Virus record (IMG/VR): IMGVR_UViG_3300034356_001228
Span: 1 to 22,745 of that record
Origin: a virus
Strand: one strand, 5' to 3'
Length of the DNA: 22,745 nt
Each line of letters begins with the position of its first letter. The first letter of the stretch is position 1. The notes beneath the pieces are model-generated. The model was not told the origin of the DNA. It saw only the letters and a list, made by a program, of their open reading frames with translations, and did no database searches. Below, in pieces: positions 13,977 to 22,125 of the stretch. Made by a program: the position numbers and the translations under genes.

Positions 13977-16855
13977 TGGCCATCGAACAGAAGTCCCTTG
14001 ATCAACGGCTTGGCCAGATCCTGCCGAGTGCTGCGCCTAGCACGCCTGCCGAGGACATCCCGCTGGAGCCCATGCCTGGGGCTGGCCCAGCCGACACAAC
14101 TGAGATGCCCGAGGTTGCTGAGATCGGCACCCCGTCCATGGAGGAGGGTGTCCAAATCGCAGGCCCAATAGACGCTGCTCTGCGCAAGCTGATCACCCGG
14201 CAAGCCACCAAGGCCGAGCGCAACCTGGTGCCCGAGGCCGCACGCATGCCCGAGGGTCAGTTGCCCGAGCCAGCCAAGGCTGGCCGCTTTAAGCTGATCC
14301 CCGAGGCTGACCAAACCCTGACTGATGAGGTTGGCCGTGCGGTCAGCCGCAGGCAGACCTTTGGCATCACCGAGGGTAAACCCGGTGGCACGCCTGATGA
14401 GCCGTTTAACCTGTCCCGCTACCAGACCGAGGATGCTGCTGCCATTGTGGGCGGCGTGGCCGATGCGCTGAACATTCGCACCAAGGCGGTCACCTTCCAA
14501 GAGATCAAGGACAAGGCTGCTGAGTCGGGCATTGGCGAGGCCTTCCTGTCGCGCCTGATCGGCACTGACGGCAAGATGATGGCCAACGCTGTCGAGACCT
14601 ACAAAGCGCTGGAGGTGCTGGAGTCCAGCGCCAACGAGCTTGACAAGTTGTTCAAGATGGTCAACAGCGGCACGGCCACCGATGTGGACAAGCTCAAGCT
14701 GCGCCAGCAGATCGCCTTCCACGGCCTGATCCAGCGCGGTGTCAAGGGCATCCAGACCGAGACAGCTCGGTCGCTGGCTGTGTTCCGTATCCCACGCGAT
14801 GGCAACGCTGCTATCGTGCGCCAGGTGATCGATGAGTACGGTGGCGACAAAAGCCTGTCTGATCTGGCTAAGTCTTATTTGACACTGGAGTCGCGAGCTG
14901 AACAGAATAAGCTGGTCGAAAAGTCGATGATGTCGAGCGTGAAAGATGTGTGGTTTAGCACCTTCATCAACGGCCTGCTGTCGTCACCAAAAACACATGT
15001 TCTTAATATTGCATCAAACAGCAGTTTTGGCTTGTATCAAATACCAGAGCGTGCGGTTGCCTCTCTGTATTCAAAATATTTACCAGCAAGTGTGCGCGAG
15101 GGACGCATGCCCAATGTGATCACAAAATGGGGCGATCTTTTGCCTGGTAGCGCTGACGAAAAAATTGCACTTGACGAAGCGCTGACCATGATCCAGTCGC
15201 TGCGCAATGGATTCTTTGAAGGATTACAGCTGGCAAGCACTGCGTTTAAAAAGAATCAGCCCAGCGATTTGATGAGCAAGATCGAGGCGCAGCGCAGCAA
15301 TACTGTCCCAGCGATCAGTTCCGCAGGTTTTGGCATTGAGCAGGACAAGTGGTTTGGCAAAGCCATCGACTACTATGGCACGGCTGTCACCCTGCCGGGT
15401 CGGATGCTATTAACTGAAGATGAGTTTTTTAAGGGTGTGCTCTATCGCATGGAGTTCAACACCCTGATTACCCGGCGCAGCAAAAAGGTCTACCGCGAGT
15501 CGCTGGACGCTGGCATGCCAGAAGCCGATGCTCTGGCCAAGGCCAAGGCAGAGACAATCAGCCTATTTGAAAACCCGCCAAGAGATCTTGACGAAGCTGC
15601 ATCTCTGTTTGCACAGAAAGGCACCTTTACTGCTGATTTGCCGCCAGTGCTCAAGTCATTGCAGAAGGCTTTTAGTAATCCTGTGCTGAAAGTAATGCAG
15701 CCGTTTTTTAAAACACCAGCCAACATTGGTTTACAGGTTGTTGAGCGCAGTCCCTTTGCGCCGCTGTCCAGCCAGTTTCGTGAAGAGATCGCCAAGGGTG
15801 GCGTGTACCGCGACATGGCATTGGCCAAGGTAACGCTGGGCAGCACCATCATGGCAACCTTTGCACTGCTGGCTGCTGAGGGAAAAATTACTGGCAGCGG
15901 CCCGGCTAAAAAAGAAGAACGAGAAGCGCTTGAGCGTACCGGATGGAAGCCTTATTCATTTAAGCCAGGCGACACCTACTACAGCTATAGCGGTATGGAG
16001 CCAATTTCTGCAATGATTGGCATTTCCGCAGATTACAACGAGTACGCCCAGCGCGAACCGGATGACAACAAAATTGAAGAAGTGTTTCTTGGTTCTGTAT
16101 ATGGCATGTATGAATACCTAGCGGAACAGCCTTACTTGCAAGGCATTGCTGACATGGCTGCATTGCTAGGCTTTGGAAAAAAAGGTGAAGAGGCTGACAT
16201 TAAGAAAACAATTGACAACGCATTTAAGCAATTGGGTGGTTTTGTAATTGGCGGTTCACCGGCTGGTGTTTACAGCTCTTTGTTTGCCGCTACTGAGCGA
16301 ATGGTCGATCCAACAAATCGTGACCCTCGCGCCAACCCAGAGTTGCCCATGGGTGTGCGCGGCTTTATGGAATCTTTTAACAGGTACAAATCACGCCTGC
16401 CTTATTTCAATGCAGACTTGCCAGAAGAATTAAATCTCTGGGGTGACCCAATGAAGTCGGGCACGGGTGCAATTTATGAAATGTTTTTGCCAACCAAGGT
16501 TTCACCAGAACAATTTTCTGAAGTCGATGATTTACTTGTGCGCATAATTTCACCAATTGGAAAGCCAGATCGCAAGATTGATGGTGTTGAATTAAGCGCA
16601 GTGCAATACAACCGATTGATCACGATCTACGGGAAAGAGCTGCCATCCAAAGATCAAATTCTTGCCACCATGCAGATGCCTGGCTTTGACCAACTGTCGC
16701 GTACTGACCAGCAAAAGTTCGTGCAGGGCGTGCACAGCAAATACATGGACATGGCCAGGAAACAGCTACTTGCAGAAAATCCAGAAATACAAGTAAAAAT
16801 TGACGAGCGTAAAGATTTAAAAAATGATCGCGTTAACTTTTACAAACCCGATTAA
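13976..16855 (+). CDS. Large internal virion / ejection protein (T7 gp16 position), 959 aa
   Basis: This is the largest gene, in the place of T7 gp16 (1318 aa), which spans the inner membrane during DNA entry. Residues 1-130 are Pro/Ala/Glu-rich. A characteristic segment begins at W326 (FSTFINGLLSSPKTHVLNIA), and near 567-585 comes NPVLKVMQPFFKTPANI; both patterns recur in ejection proteins of many podoviruses. Residues about 613-635 (LGSTIMATFALLAAEG) are hydrophobic and may insert in a membrane. I see no lytic transglycosylase motif such as the one at the start of T7 gp16. GGAG precedes ATG 13976, which shares a base with the previous stop (TGATG); an in-frame GTG at 13973 is less likely. 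GC content falls from 72% (14221-14280) to 37% (16501-16560) within the gene. Confidence 0.82.
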   Translation: MAIEQKSLDQRLGQILPSAAPSTPAEDIPLEPMPGAGPADTTEMPEVAEIGTPSMEEGVQIAGPIDAALRKLITRQATKAERNLVPEAARMPEGQLPEPAKAGRFKLIPEADQTLTDEVGRAVSRRQTFGITEGKPGGTPDEPFNLSRYQTEDAAAIVGGVADALNIRTKAVTFQEIKDKAAESGIGEAFLSRLIGTDGKMMANAVETYKALEVLESSANELDKLFKMVNSGTATDVDKLKLRQQIAFHGLIQRGVKGIQTETARSLAVFRIPRDGNAAIVRQVIDEYGGDKSLSDLAKSYLTLESRAEQNKLVEKSMMSSVKDVWFSTFINGLLSSPKTHVLNIASNSSFGLYQIPERAVASLYSKYLPASVREGRMPNVITKWGDLLPGSADEKIALDEALTMIQSLRNGFFEGLQLASTAFKKNQPSDLMSKIEAQRSNTVPAISSAGFGIEQDKWFGKAIDYYGTAVTLPGRMLLTEDEFFKGVLYRMEFNTLITRRSKKVYRESLDAGMPEADALAKAKAETISLFENPPRDLDEAASLFAQKGTFTADLPPVLKSLQKAFSNPVLKVMQPFFKTPANIGLQVVERSPFAPLSSQFREEIAKGGVYRDMALAKVTLGSTIMATFALLAAEGKITGSGPAKKEEREALERTGWKPYSFKPGDTYYSYSGMEPISAMIGISADYNEYAQREPDDNKIEEVFLGSVYGMYEYLAEQPYLQGIADMAALLGFGKKGEEADIKKTIDNAFKQLGGFVIGGSPAGVYSSLFAATERMVDPTNRDPRANPELPMGVRGFMESFNRYKSRLPYFNADLPEELNLWGDPMKSGTGAIYEMFLPTKVSPEQFSEVDDLLVRIISPIGKPDRKIDGVELSAVQYNRLITIYGKELPSKDQILATMQMPGFDQLSRTDQQKFVQGVHSKYMDMARKQLLAENPEIQVKIDERKDLKNDRVNFYKPD

Positions 16856-16866
16856 CTTAGTACAAT
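16839..16866 (+). promoter_or_regulatory. Candidate sigma70-type promoter for the tail-fibre genes, TTTACA-N16-TACAAT
   Basis: TTTACA (16839-16844) and TACAAT (16861-16866) are separated by 16 bases, overlapping the end of the upstream gene. The -10 box is identical to that of the capsid promoter candidate and the spacer is the same length. The start of transcription would fall near 16873, about 16 bases before the fibre ATG, leaving room for the AAGGA ribosome site. Confidence 0.55.
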
Positions 16867-16888
16867 TTCCATAAGCAAGGATTGAATC

Positions 16889-18463
16889 ATGGCCATCCCA
16901 ATCAGCAATGTCACCCGCCGAGCAGTCTACGCACCCAGTGGCACTGGTGGCATTGGCCCCTATGCGTTCACCTTTGAGATCCTGGCCAACACCGACATTG
17001 CCGTGTACAAGGACGATGTACTGCTGACGCTGACCACTCACTACACTGTGACGATCAACGCCAACGGCACCGGCTCGGTGACCATCACAGCCACCGGCTT
17101 GGCGCTGGCACCAACCTCGCCAACCCAGTATGCCATTGTCGGCAACCGCACTATTGCCAGGGCAACCGACTTCACAACCGGCGGCGACTTCTTTGCCAAC
17201 ACGCTCAATGACGAGCTGGATCAGCAGACCATCTTTGCCCAGCAGAATGCCGAGGGCTTGGTCAGGGCGCTGTCAGCTCCACAGACAGACCCGACCAACA
17301 TCAACATGACCTTGCCGCTTGCATCACTGCGAGCCAACAAGACGCTGGGTTTTGATGCCAATGGCAACCCTGCACTGGGCGAAACCTTGGGCACCAACCG
17401 TGGCAACTGGGCTGCTAGCACTGTCTACTATGTGCGAGACATTGCAAAGGACACCACCACCAACAACATTTTCCAAGTCATCACGGCGCATACCTCAAGC
17501 GGGGCTTTGCCGATTACCACCAACGCTGACTCTGCAAAGTGGACACTGCTGGTGGATGCGGCATCAGCAACAACCTCGGCTACCAACGCAGCGGCCTCTG
17601 CCTCAGCAGCCAGCACATCAGCCAGCAATGCATCCACCTCGGCCAGCAATGCAAGCACCAGCGCAAGCAATGCGTCCAGCTCTGCCTCTGCCGCAAGCAC
17701 AAGCGCCAGCAATGCAGCCACAGCACAGACCGCTGCCGAGGCTGCACGCGACTCAGCCTTGGCTGCGTATGACAACTTTGATGATCGCTACCTTGGCCCC
17801 AAAGCAAGCGATCCCACGCTAGACAATGACGGCAACGCTTTGCTTGCTGGTTCCCTGTACTACAACACTGTGGTGCCAGAGATGCGCCTGTACACAGGCT
17901 CTGCTTGGGTGGCCGCTTATGTCTCTGGTGCTGCGTATCTGCTCACTTCAAACAACCTGTCTGAGCTGACGGCAACTGCGTCTACTGCTAGGACAAACCT
18001 TGGCTTGGCCATTGGCACCAATGTCCAGGCGTGGGACGCTGATCTGGACACATGGGCAACTAAGACTGCACCATCTGGGACTGTTGTTGGCACAAGCGAT
18101 ACCCAGACACTGACCAACAAGACACTGACAAACCCAACTGTCACCAACTATGTGGAGACTGTGGTCGCCATTGGTAACTCTGGCACATCACAAACCCTGT
18201 CACTGACCAACGGCACTGTGCAGACTGTGACCATGACGGGCAACTGCACATTCACCATGCCCACGGCCACGGCTGGCAAGTCATTCATTCTGATCTGCAC
18301 TCAGGACGCTACAGGGTCGCGCACAGCGGTGTTCACATCGGTCAAGTTCCCTGGCGGTACTGCCCCGACACTGACCACCACGGCCACCACGGGGGTTGAC
18401 ATTTTGACCTTTGTGGCAAACGGCACATCTTGGTTTGGCACTTACGCACAGGCATTTGCATAA
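16889..18463 (+). CDS. Tail fibre protein with T7-type N-terminal domain, 524 aa
   Basis: The first 140 residues match the virion-attachment domain of T7-type tail fibres: ISNVTRRAVYAPSGTGGIGP, YAFTFEILANTDIAVYKDD, then TDFTTGGDFFANTLNDELDQ. The fibre should bind the tail and carry receptor-binding parts. Residues 223-295 are an Ala/Ser/Thr/Asn rod with five STSASNA-type heptads (17612-17716). A folded segment follows, with FDDRYLGPKASDPTLDNDGN and LYYNTVVPEMRLYTGSAWV, a pattern common in phage fibres. The C-terminal part has NNLSELTATASTARTNLGLA and TLTNKTLTNPTV repeats, then a beta-rich end. It has no visible chaperone or peptidase domain. AAGGA precedes the ATG. It overlaps the adhesin gene by one base (TAATG). 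Confidence 0.9.
   Translation: MAIPISNVTRRAVYAPSGTGGIGPYAFTFEILANTDIAVYKDDVLLTLTTHYTVTINANGTGSVTITATGLALAPTSPTQYAIVGNRTIARATDFTTGGDFFANTLNDELDQQTIFAQQNAEGLVRALSAPQTDPTNINMTLPLASLRANKTLGFDANGNPALGETLGTNRGNWAASTVYYVRDIAKDTTTNNIFQVITAHTSSGALPITTNADSAKWTLLVDAASATTSATNAAASASAASTSASNASTSASNASTSASNASSSASAASTSASNAATAQTAAEAARDSALAAYDNFDDRYLGPKASDPTLDNDGNALLAGSLYYNTVVPEMRLYTGSAWVAAYVSGAAYLLTSNNLSELTATASTARTNLGLAIGTNVQAWDADLDTWATKTAPSGTVVGTSDTQTLTNKTLTNPTVTNYVETVVAIGNSGTSQTLSLTNGTVQTVTMTGNCTFTMPTATAGKSFILICTQDATGSRTAVFTSVKFPGGTAPTLTTTATTGVDILTFVANGTSWFGTYAQAFA
17612..17716 (+). repeat. Five tandem 21-base repeats in the tail fibre gene
   Basis: Five in-frame 21-base units encode STSASNA, STSASNA, STSASNA, SSSASAA and STSASNA. 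Synonymous differences between units show they are not fresh copies. They form the Ala/Ser rod of the fibre and could change rod length by recombination. Confidence 0.85.
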
Positions 18464-20823
18464 TGTTTGCCTCAAAAAACCAGCTTTTTACGACCCCTAG
18501 CGGCTACCAGATCCAGCGGAGTCTGCGCTTTCGCTCTAGTGCGTCTGCTTATTTGAATCGAACATTTGGAACAGCAACTAATTCATATAAATGGACTTGG
18601 AGTGCTTGGGTCAAGCGTGGAGCTTTGGGGGTTGACGATTGTTTATTTTCTGGCGGTACAACTGCTGGAGATGCCAATACATTTAACATCCGTTTTAGTT
18701 CAACAGATGTAATTACTATGTCGTCTGATGGGACAAATTGGCGAATTACATCACAAGTGTTTCGTGACCCTAGCGCTTGGTATCATTTGGTTTTGGCGGT
18801 CGATACAACACAAGCAACAGCCGCAAACAGAATTTTGTTTTATATAAATGGCGTACAGGTTACTTCATTTTCTGCAAGTGCTAACCCAACACAAAACACA
18901 ACAATAGGTGTTAATACTGCTTCTAGCCATTATCTTGCAAACAGGACATATCCATCCGATTTATTGCTTGACGGCTACATGGCAGAAGTCAATTTCATTG
19001 ACGGCCAAGCCCTAACCCCGTCCAGCTTTGGTGCGATTAACGCCACCACTGGCGTATGGTCTGCAACAAGGTACAACGGCACATACGGCACAAACGGGTT
19101 CTACCTGAACTTCACAGACAACAGCGCAGCGACTGCCACCACAATCGGCAAGGACTACTCTGGCAACGGCAACAACTGGACACCGAACAACATCAGCGTG
19201 ACTGCTGGCGCGACCTACGACTCCATGCTGGATGCGCCTCTGGGTGCTGGTGGTGGGGAGAGGGGGAACTACTGCACGCTTAACCCGCTGGATAAGAACG
19301 CAGGAACAACCCCAAGCAACGCCAATCTGACTTGGACTGCATCAACGCCTTGGCGTTCTGCCAGAGCCACTTTTGGAATGACAACTGGAAAGTGGTATTG
19401 GGAAGTTACGGCTTCTGGTGCAAACAATATGTATGGTATTGGTACAGCAACAGCCGCGATTGCCGACAATAATTATCCAGGCAAGGATGCGAATGGTTGG
19501 GGATATTTTGATACCAATGGCAACAAATTTACCAATGGATCAGGATCATCTTACGGGGCAAGTTACACAACCAATGATGTGATTGGTGTTGCTTTTGATG
19601 CAGACAACGGAACGCTGACTTTCTATAAGAATGGCACAAGTCAAGGCACAGCGTTTACTGGACTGACAAGCGGCCCTTACTTCCCTATGGTTGGCAATGA
19701 AGGGTCAACAAGCCATAGCAACTTCGGCCAGCGCCCCTTCAGCTACACGCCACCGACCGGCTTCAAAGCCCTGCACACCGGCAACCTTGGCGCACCAGTG
19801 ATTGCGCTGCCAGCGCAAAACATGGCGGCTACGCTGTACACGGGTAATGGGACAACGCAGAGCATCGTAAATACTGTCAATGGCGTTTCGTTCCAGCCTA
19901 ATTTGGCTTGGGTTAAAAGTCGAAATACGCTTGAGGCTCAGATTTGGATTGACTCCGTAAGGGGTGTTGGTCAAGAGTTAGAAAGCAACAGCACTAACGC
20001 AGAAGCTTACAACGCCAATTCAATTCAATCATTCAACTCAAACGGGTACACATCTGGGAACAGCAATACGAATGTCGCCACAAGAACTTATGTCGCATGG
20101 CAATGGAAAGCAGGCGGCACTGCTGTCTCTAACACCGCAGGGAGCATCACATCCTCGGTTAGCGCCAATGCCTCGGCTGGCTTTAGCGTGGTGACTTATA
20201 CGGGTACGGGTGCTAACGCTACTGTGGGGCATGGCTTGGGTGTCGCGCCGGGAATGGTGATTGTTAAATCGCGTAGTTCTGTTTACGATTGGGGCGTTTA
20301 CCATTCTGCAAACACAGCGTCACCGGCTACCCAGCGGCTTTTGTTGAGCAGCACAGCAGCCACTGACACCAACAGCACCTACTGGAACAACACAGCTCCA
20401 ACATCTTCAGTCTTTTCTCTTGGTTCACAACCTAATGTAAACAACAGCGCTTCAACCTATGTCGCCTACTGCTTTGCCCCAGTAGCAGGCTATTCAGCCT
20501 TTGGCAGTTACACAGGCAACGGCAGTACGGATGGGCCTTTTGTGTTCCTTGGATTTAGGCCGAGGTTTGTGATGATTAAGCGGACTGATGCTGTAAATAA
20601 TTGGGTTATCTATGACACAGCACGGAACACTTTTAACAAGACAAGCAAGTATCTTTATGCACAATCATCTCAAGCGGAAGTTGATGACACAGTGGATTAC
20701 ATAGACATTCTTTCTAATGGTTTTAAGCCAAGAGCAACTTGGAGTGGATTAAACGCCAGCGGCGGCACATACATCTACATGGCCTTTGCCGAATCCCCAT
20801 TTAAAAATTCACTTGCGAGGTAA
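18463..20823 (+). CDS. Large modular adhesin: LamG-like, SPRY-like and three DUF7483-type repeats, 786 aa
   Basis: This is probably a receptor-binding tail or fibre-tip protein. Residues about 21-220 resemble a LamG/concanavalin-A-like domain (FTATWSAWVKRG-like pattern seen as YKWTWSAWVKRG, then WYHLVLAVDTTQ and LLLDGYMAEVNFIDGQALTP). Residues about 290-440 resemble a SPRY domain (TTGKWYWEVTASG, then NDVIGVAFDADNGTLTFYKN). Residues about 455-550, 574-670 and 680-782 are three diverged repeats starting YTGNG or YTGTG, with a central V-K-R and an ending such as TYVAYCFAP or TYIYMAFAE, like DUF7483 as I recall it. The frame is open back to 18430, but ATG 18463 overlaps the fibre stop. The start of the gene is AT-rich (about 37% GC at 18541-18600). 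Coupling to the fibre suggests joint assembly. Confidence 0.85.
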   Translation: MFASKNQLFTTPSGYQIQRSLRFRSSASAYLNRTFGTATNSYKWTWSAWVKRGALGVDDCLFSGGTTAGDANTFNIRFSSTDVITMSSDGTNWRITSQVFRDPSAWYHLVLAVDTTQATAANRILFYINGVQVTSFSASANPTQNTTIGVNTASSHYLANRTYPSDLLLDGYMAEVNFIDGQALTPSSFGAINATTGVWSATRYNGTYGTNGFYLNFTDNSAATATTIGKDYSGNGNNWTPNNISVTAGATYDSMLDAPLGAGGGERGNYCTLNPLDKNAGTTPSNANLTWTASTPWRSARATFGMTTGKWYWEVTASGANNMYGIGTATAAIADNNYPGKDANGWGYFDTNGNKFTNGSGSSYGASYTTNDVIGVAFDADNGTLTFYKNGTSQGTAFTGLTSGPYFPMVGNEGSTSHSNFGQRPFSYTPPTGFKALHTGNLGAPVIALPAQNMAATLYTGNGTTQSIVNTVNGVSFQPNLAWVKSRNTLEAQIWIDSVRGVGQELESNSTNAEAYNANSIQSFNSNGYTSGNSNTNVATRTYVAWQWKAGGTAVSNTAGSITSSVSANASAGFSVVTYTGTGANATVGHGLGVAPGMVIVKSRSSVYDWGVYHSANTASPATQRLLLSSTAATDTNSTYWNNTAPTSSVFSLGSQPNVNNSASTYVAYCFAPVAGYSAFGSYTGNGSTDGPFVFLGFRPRFVMIKRTDAVNNWVIYDTARNTFNKTSKYLYAQSSQAEVDDTVDYIDILSNGFKPRATWSGLNASGGTYIYMAFAESPFKNSLAR

Positions 20824-20826
20824 CCC

Positions 20827-21360
20827 ATGTTTCAACTAAACGGCAACCCTATCAGCCTTGACACGGCCTTCACCTTGGACGGCACAAGCTACCCTGCCAA
20901 CTGGATACGCTTGGCCTCGCCAGCAGAGCGCACTGCCATTGGCATCACTGAGGTGGCTGACCCTGCCACATGGGATGACAGGTTCTATTGGGGCGTGGGC
21001 AACCCCAAGCTGCTCAATGATCGTGAGGAGTCTGACAAAGACGGCAACCCGCTGTATGTCCAGAAGTTTGATGCAACAGTAGGCGAGCACGGCGCAATGG
21101 TGGACACGGCAGAACGCCTGGTCACCAAGGGCTTGAAGTCGCAGTGGATTGCACAGGTCAAGACCACCGCCGGTACATTGCTTGCCCAAAGCGATTGGAT
21201 GGTGATCCGCAAGGTCGAGCGTGATGTCGCTATCCCTGCGGCAGTGGCTACCTACAGGGCCGCTGTGGTGGCTGCAAGCGCGGCGCATGAGGCTGCGATC
21301 AGTGCGGTCACTACTGTTGACCAACTGGCTGCTCTGGTGCTGGAGTGGCCTGAGCTATGA
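20827..21360 (+). CDS. Putative tail-fibre-associated or assembly protein, 177 aa
   Basis: The N-terminus (MFQLNGNPISLDTAFTLDGT, then YPANWIRLASPAERTAIGI) is a pattern I recall from short proteins encoded after phage fibre genes. The C-terminal half has LLAQSDWMVIRKVERDVAIP followed by an Ala-rich helix and ends with a Trp-Pro motif (LEWPEL), as in DUF4376-type and fibre-assembly-type proteins. It could be a chaperone for the fibre or adhesin, or a small fibre-tip subunit. GAGGT precedes the ATG by 7 bases, and there are 3 bases between it and the adhesin stop. It overlaps the next small gene by ATGA. Confidence 0.74.
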   Translation: MFQLNGNPISLDTAFTLDGTSYPANWIRLASPAERTAIGITEVADPATWDDRFYWGVGNPKLLNDREESDKDGNPLYVQKFDATVGEHGAMVDTAERLVTKGLKSQWIAQVKTTAGTLLAQSDWMVIRKVERDVAIPAAVATYRAAVVAASAAHEAAISAVTTVDQLAALVLEWPEL

Positions 21361-21527
21361 ACGAAACAGAAGCAAGGCTGAACAGCCATGAAGCAGTGTG
21401 CTTGATTCGCTATGAGCAGATCAACGCCAGGTTAAAGCGCATGGAAGGCATCCTTATCAAAGCGTCAGGCGTGCTGATCGTCAGCATGGCGGCAGTGATC
21501 TGGGCAACGCTTGCAGCCAGGATGTAA
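21357..21527 (+). CDS. Small single-span membrane protein, 56 aa; possible holin-like protein
   Basis: This short frame starts in an ATGA overlap with the fibre-associated gene. Residues 1-30 form a charged helix (HEAVCLIRYEQINARLKRME), and residues about 31-52 are a hydrophobic membrane span (ILIKASGVLIVSMAAVIWAT). This layout, a short cytoplasmic coiled coil followed by one span, is like XhlA-type and similar small phage membrane proteins encoded near lysis genes. A holin role is possible but not shown. The upstream GGAG lies before the stop of the previous gene. Confidence 0.72.
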   Translation: MNETEARLNSHEAVCLIRYEQINARLKRMEGILIKASGVLIVSMAAVIWATLAARM

Positions 21528-21529
21528 TC

Positions 21530-21655
21530 ATGGACGCGCTGCCGCCACCACCGCCAGCAGCTCAAGCCCCAGCACCGGTCTTTGAGTGCGTCAGGTGGTC
21601 ATGGTCTTCTGACCGGCTGCTGGTCTGGTGCCTTCAGTGGCGGGTAAAGAAATGA
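21530..21655 (+). CDS. Tiny Pro- and Trp-rich protein, 41 aa; function unknown
   Basis: The ATG lies 2 bases after the previous stop with AGGAT upstream, and the stop overlaps the next start by ATGA, so the frame exactly fills the gap in the gene chain. The first half is Pro/Ala-rich (MDALPPPPPAAQAPAPVFE) and the second is Trp-rich and basic (CVRWSWSSDRLLVWCLQWR). It has no lipobox and no true membrane span, so it does not fit a standard Rz1 spanin despite the proline richness. A membrane-surface peptide or a partner of the neighbouring membrane proteins is possible. Confidence 0.6.
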   Translation: MDALPPPPPAAQAPAPVFECVRWSWSSDRLLVWCLQWRVKK

Positions 21656-22122
21656 TCGACCCGCTAACAGCCCTTGCTGGTATCCAGGCAGCAGTCGCAC
21701 TGATCAAGAAGGTCAGCAAGACTGTTGATGATGTGAGCTCGCTTGGCCCTGTCCTTGGCAAGTACTTTGATGCAAAGTCAACGGCTACCAAGGCTGTTGT
21801 CCAAGCCAAGAAGTCCAAGTCCAGCATGGGCACGGCCATCCAGATTGAGATGGCGCTTGATCAGGCCAAGCGCTTTGAGGACGAGCTACAGCTCCTGTTC
21901 ATGCAGAGCGGCAAGGTTGATGTCTGGAACAAGATCAAGTCCAGAGCAGCGGCCATGGATGTTGAGTCTGCCCATGACGCACGCAAAGAAAAAGAGGCTG
22001 CTGCCAAACGCAAGAAAGAGATGGATGAGGTCATTGAGCTTGTGCTGATGGCGCTTGTTTTTTTTGGCTTGCTTGGTGTCATCCTTTATTTCAGCCTTGG
22101 CATCCTTCAGCAGCGCGGGTGA
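21652..22122 (+). CDS. Coiled-coil protein with C-terminal membrane span, 156 aa
   Basis: The ATG at 21652 overlaps the preceding stop; an upstream GTG at 21628 would overlap the 41-aa gene and is not preferred. The N-terminus is hydrophobic and helical (DPLTALAGIQAAVALIKKVS), residues about 50-125 are Lys/Ala/Glu-rich and likely coiled, and residues about 128-150 are a clear membrane span (IELVLMALVFFGLLGVILYF). I recall similar proteins in tail-end modules of marine and freshwater podoviruses, where they are usually annotated hypothetical. A C-terminal anchor with a cytoplasmic coiled coil could fit an antiholin or anchor; an inner-membrane spanin normally has an N-terminal span, which argues against that. 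Confidence 0.75.
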   Translation: MIDPLTALAGIQAAVALIKKVSKTVDDVSSLGPVLGKYFDAKSTATKAVVQAKKSKSSMGTAIQIEMALDQAKRFEDELQLLFMQSGKVDVWNKIKSRAAAMDVESAHDARKEKEAAAKRKKEMDEVIELVLMALVFFGLLGVILYFSLGILQQRG

Positions 22123-22125
22123 GTT

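Noticed and set aside
13949-14722. Minus-strand ORF of 257 codons opposite the start of the 959-aa gene
   Set aside because: It falls in the GC-richest stretch, where antisense stops are rare, and its composition (Gly/His/Leu/Ala) is that of a shadow frame.
16831-16857. Terminator between the 959-aa gene and the tail fibre
   Set aside because: Only a 5-bp AT-rich inverted repeat (GTTAA/TTAAC) is present, without a T-run.
17612-17716. CRISPR-like regular spacing
   Set aside because: The repeats are contiguous, in frame and coding, with no spacers.
17539-17772. Cys/Gln-rich +1 frame ORF inside the tail fibre gene
   Set aside because: It is the out-of-frame reading of the Ala/Ser repeat and has no ribosome site or sensible product.
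18463-20823. Diversity-generating retroelement target in the adhesin
   Set aside because: No reverse transcriptase gene and no template repeat pair with A-specific differences are visible in the window.
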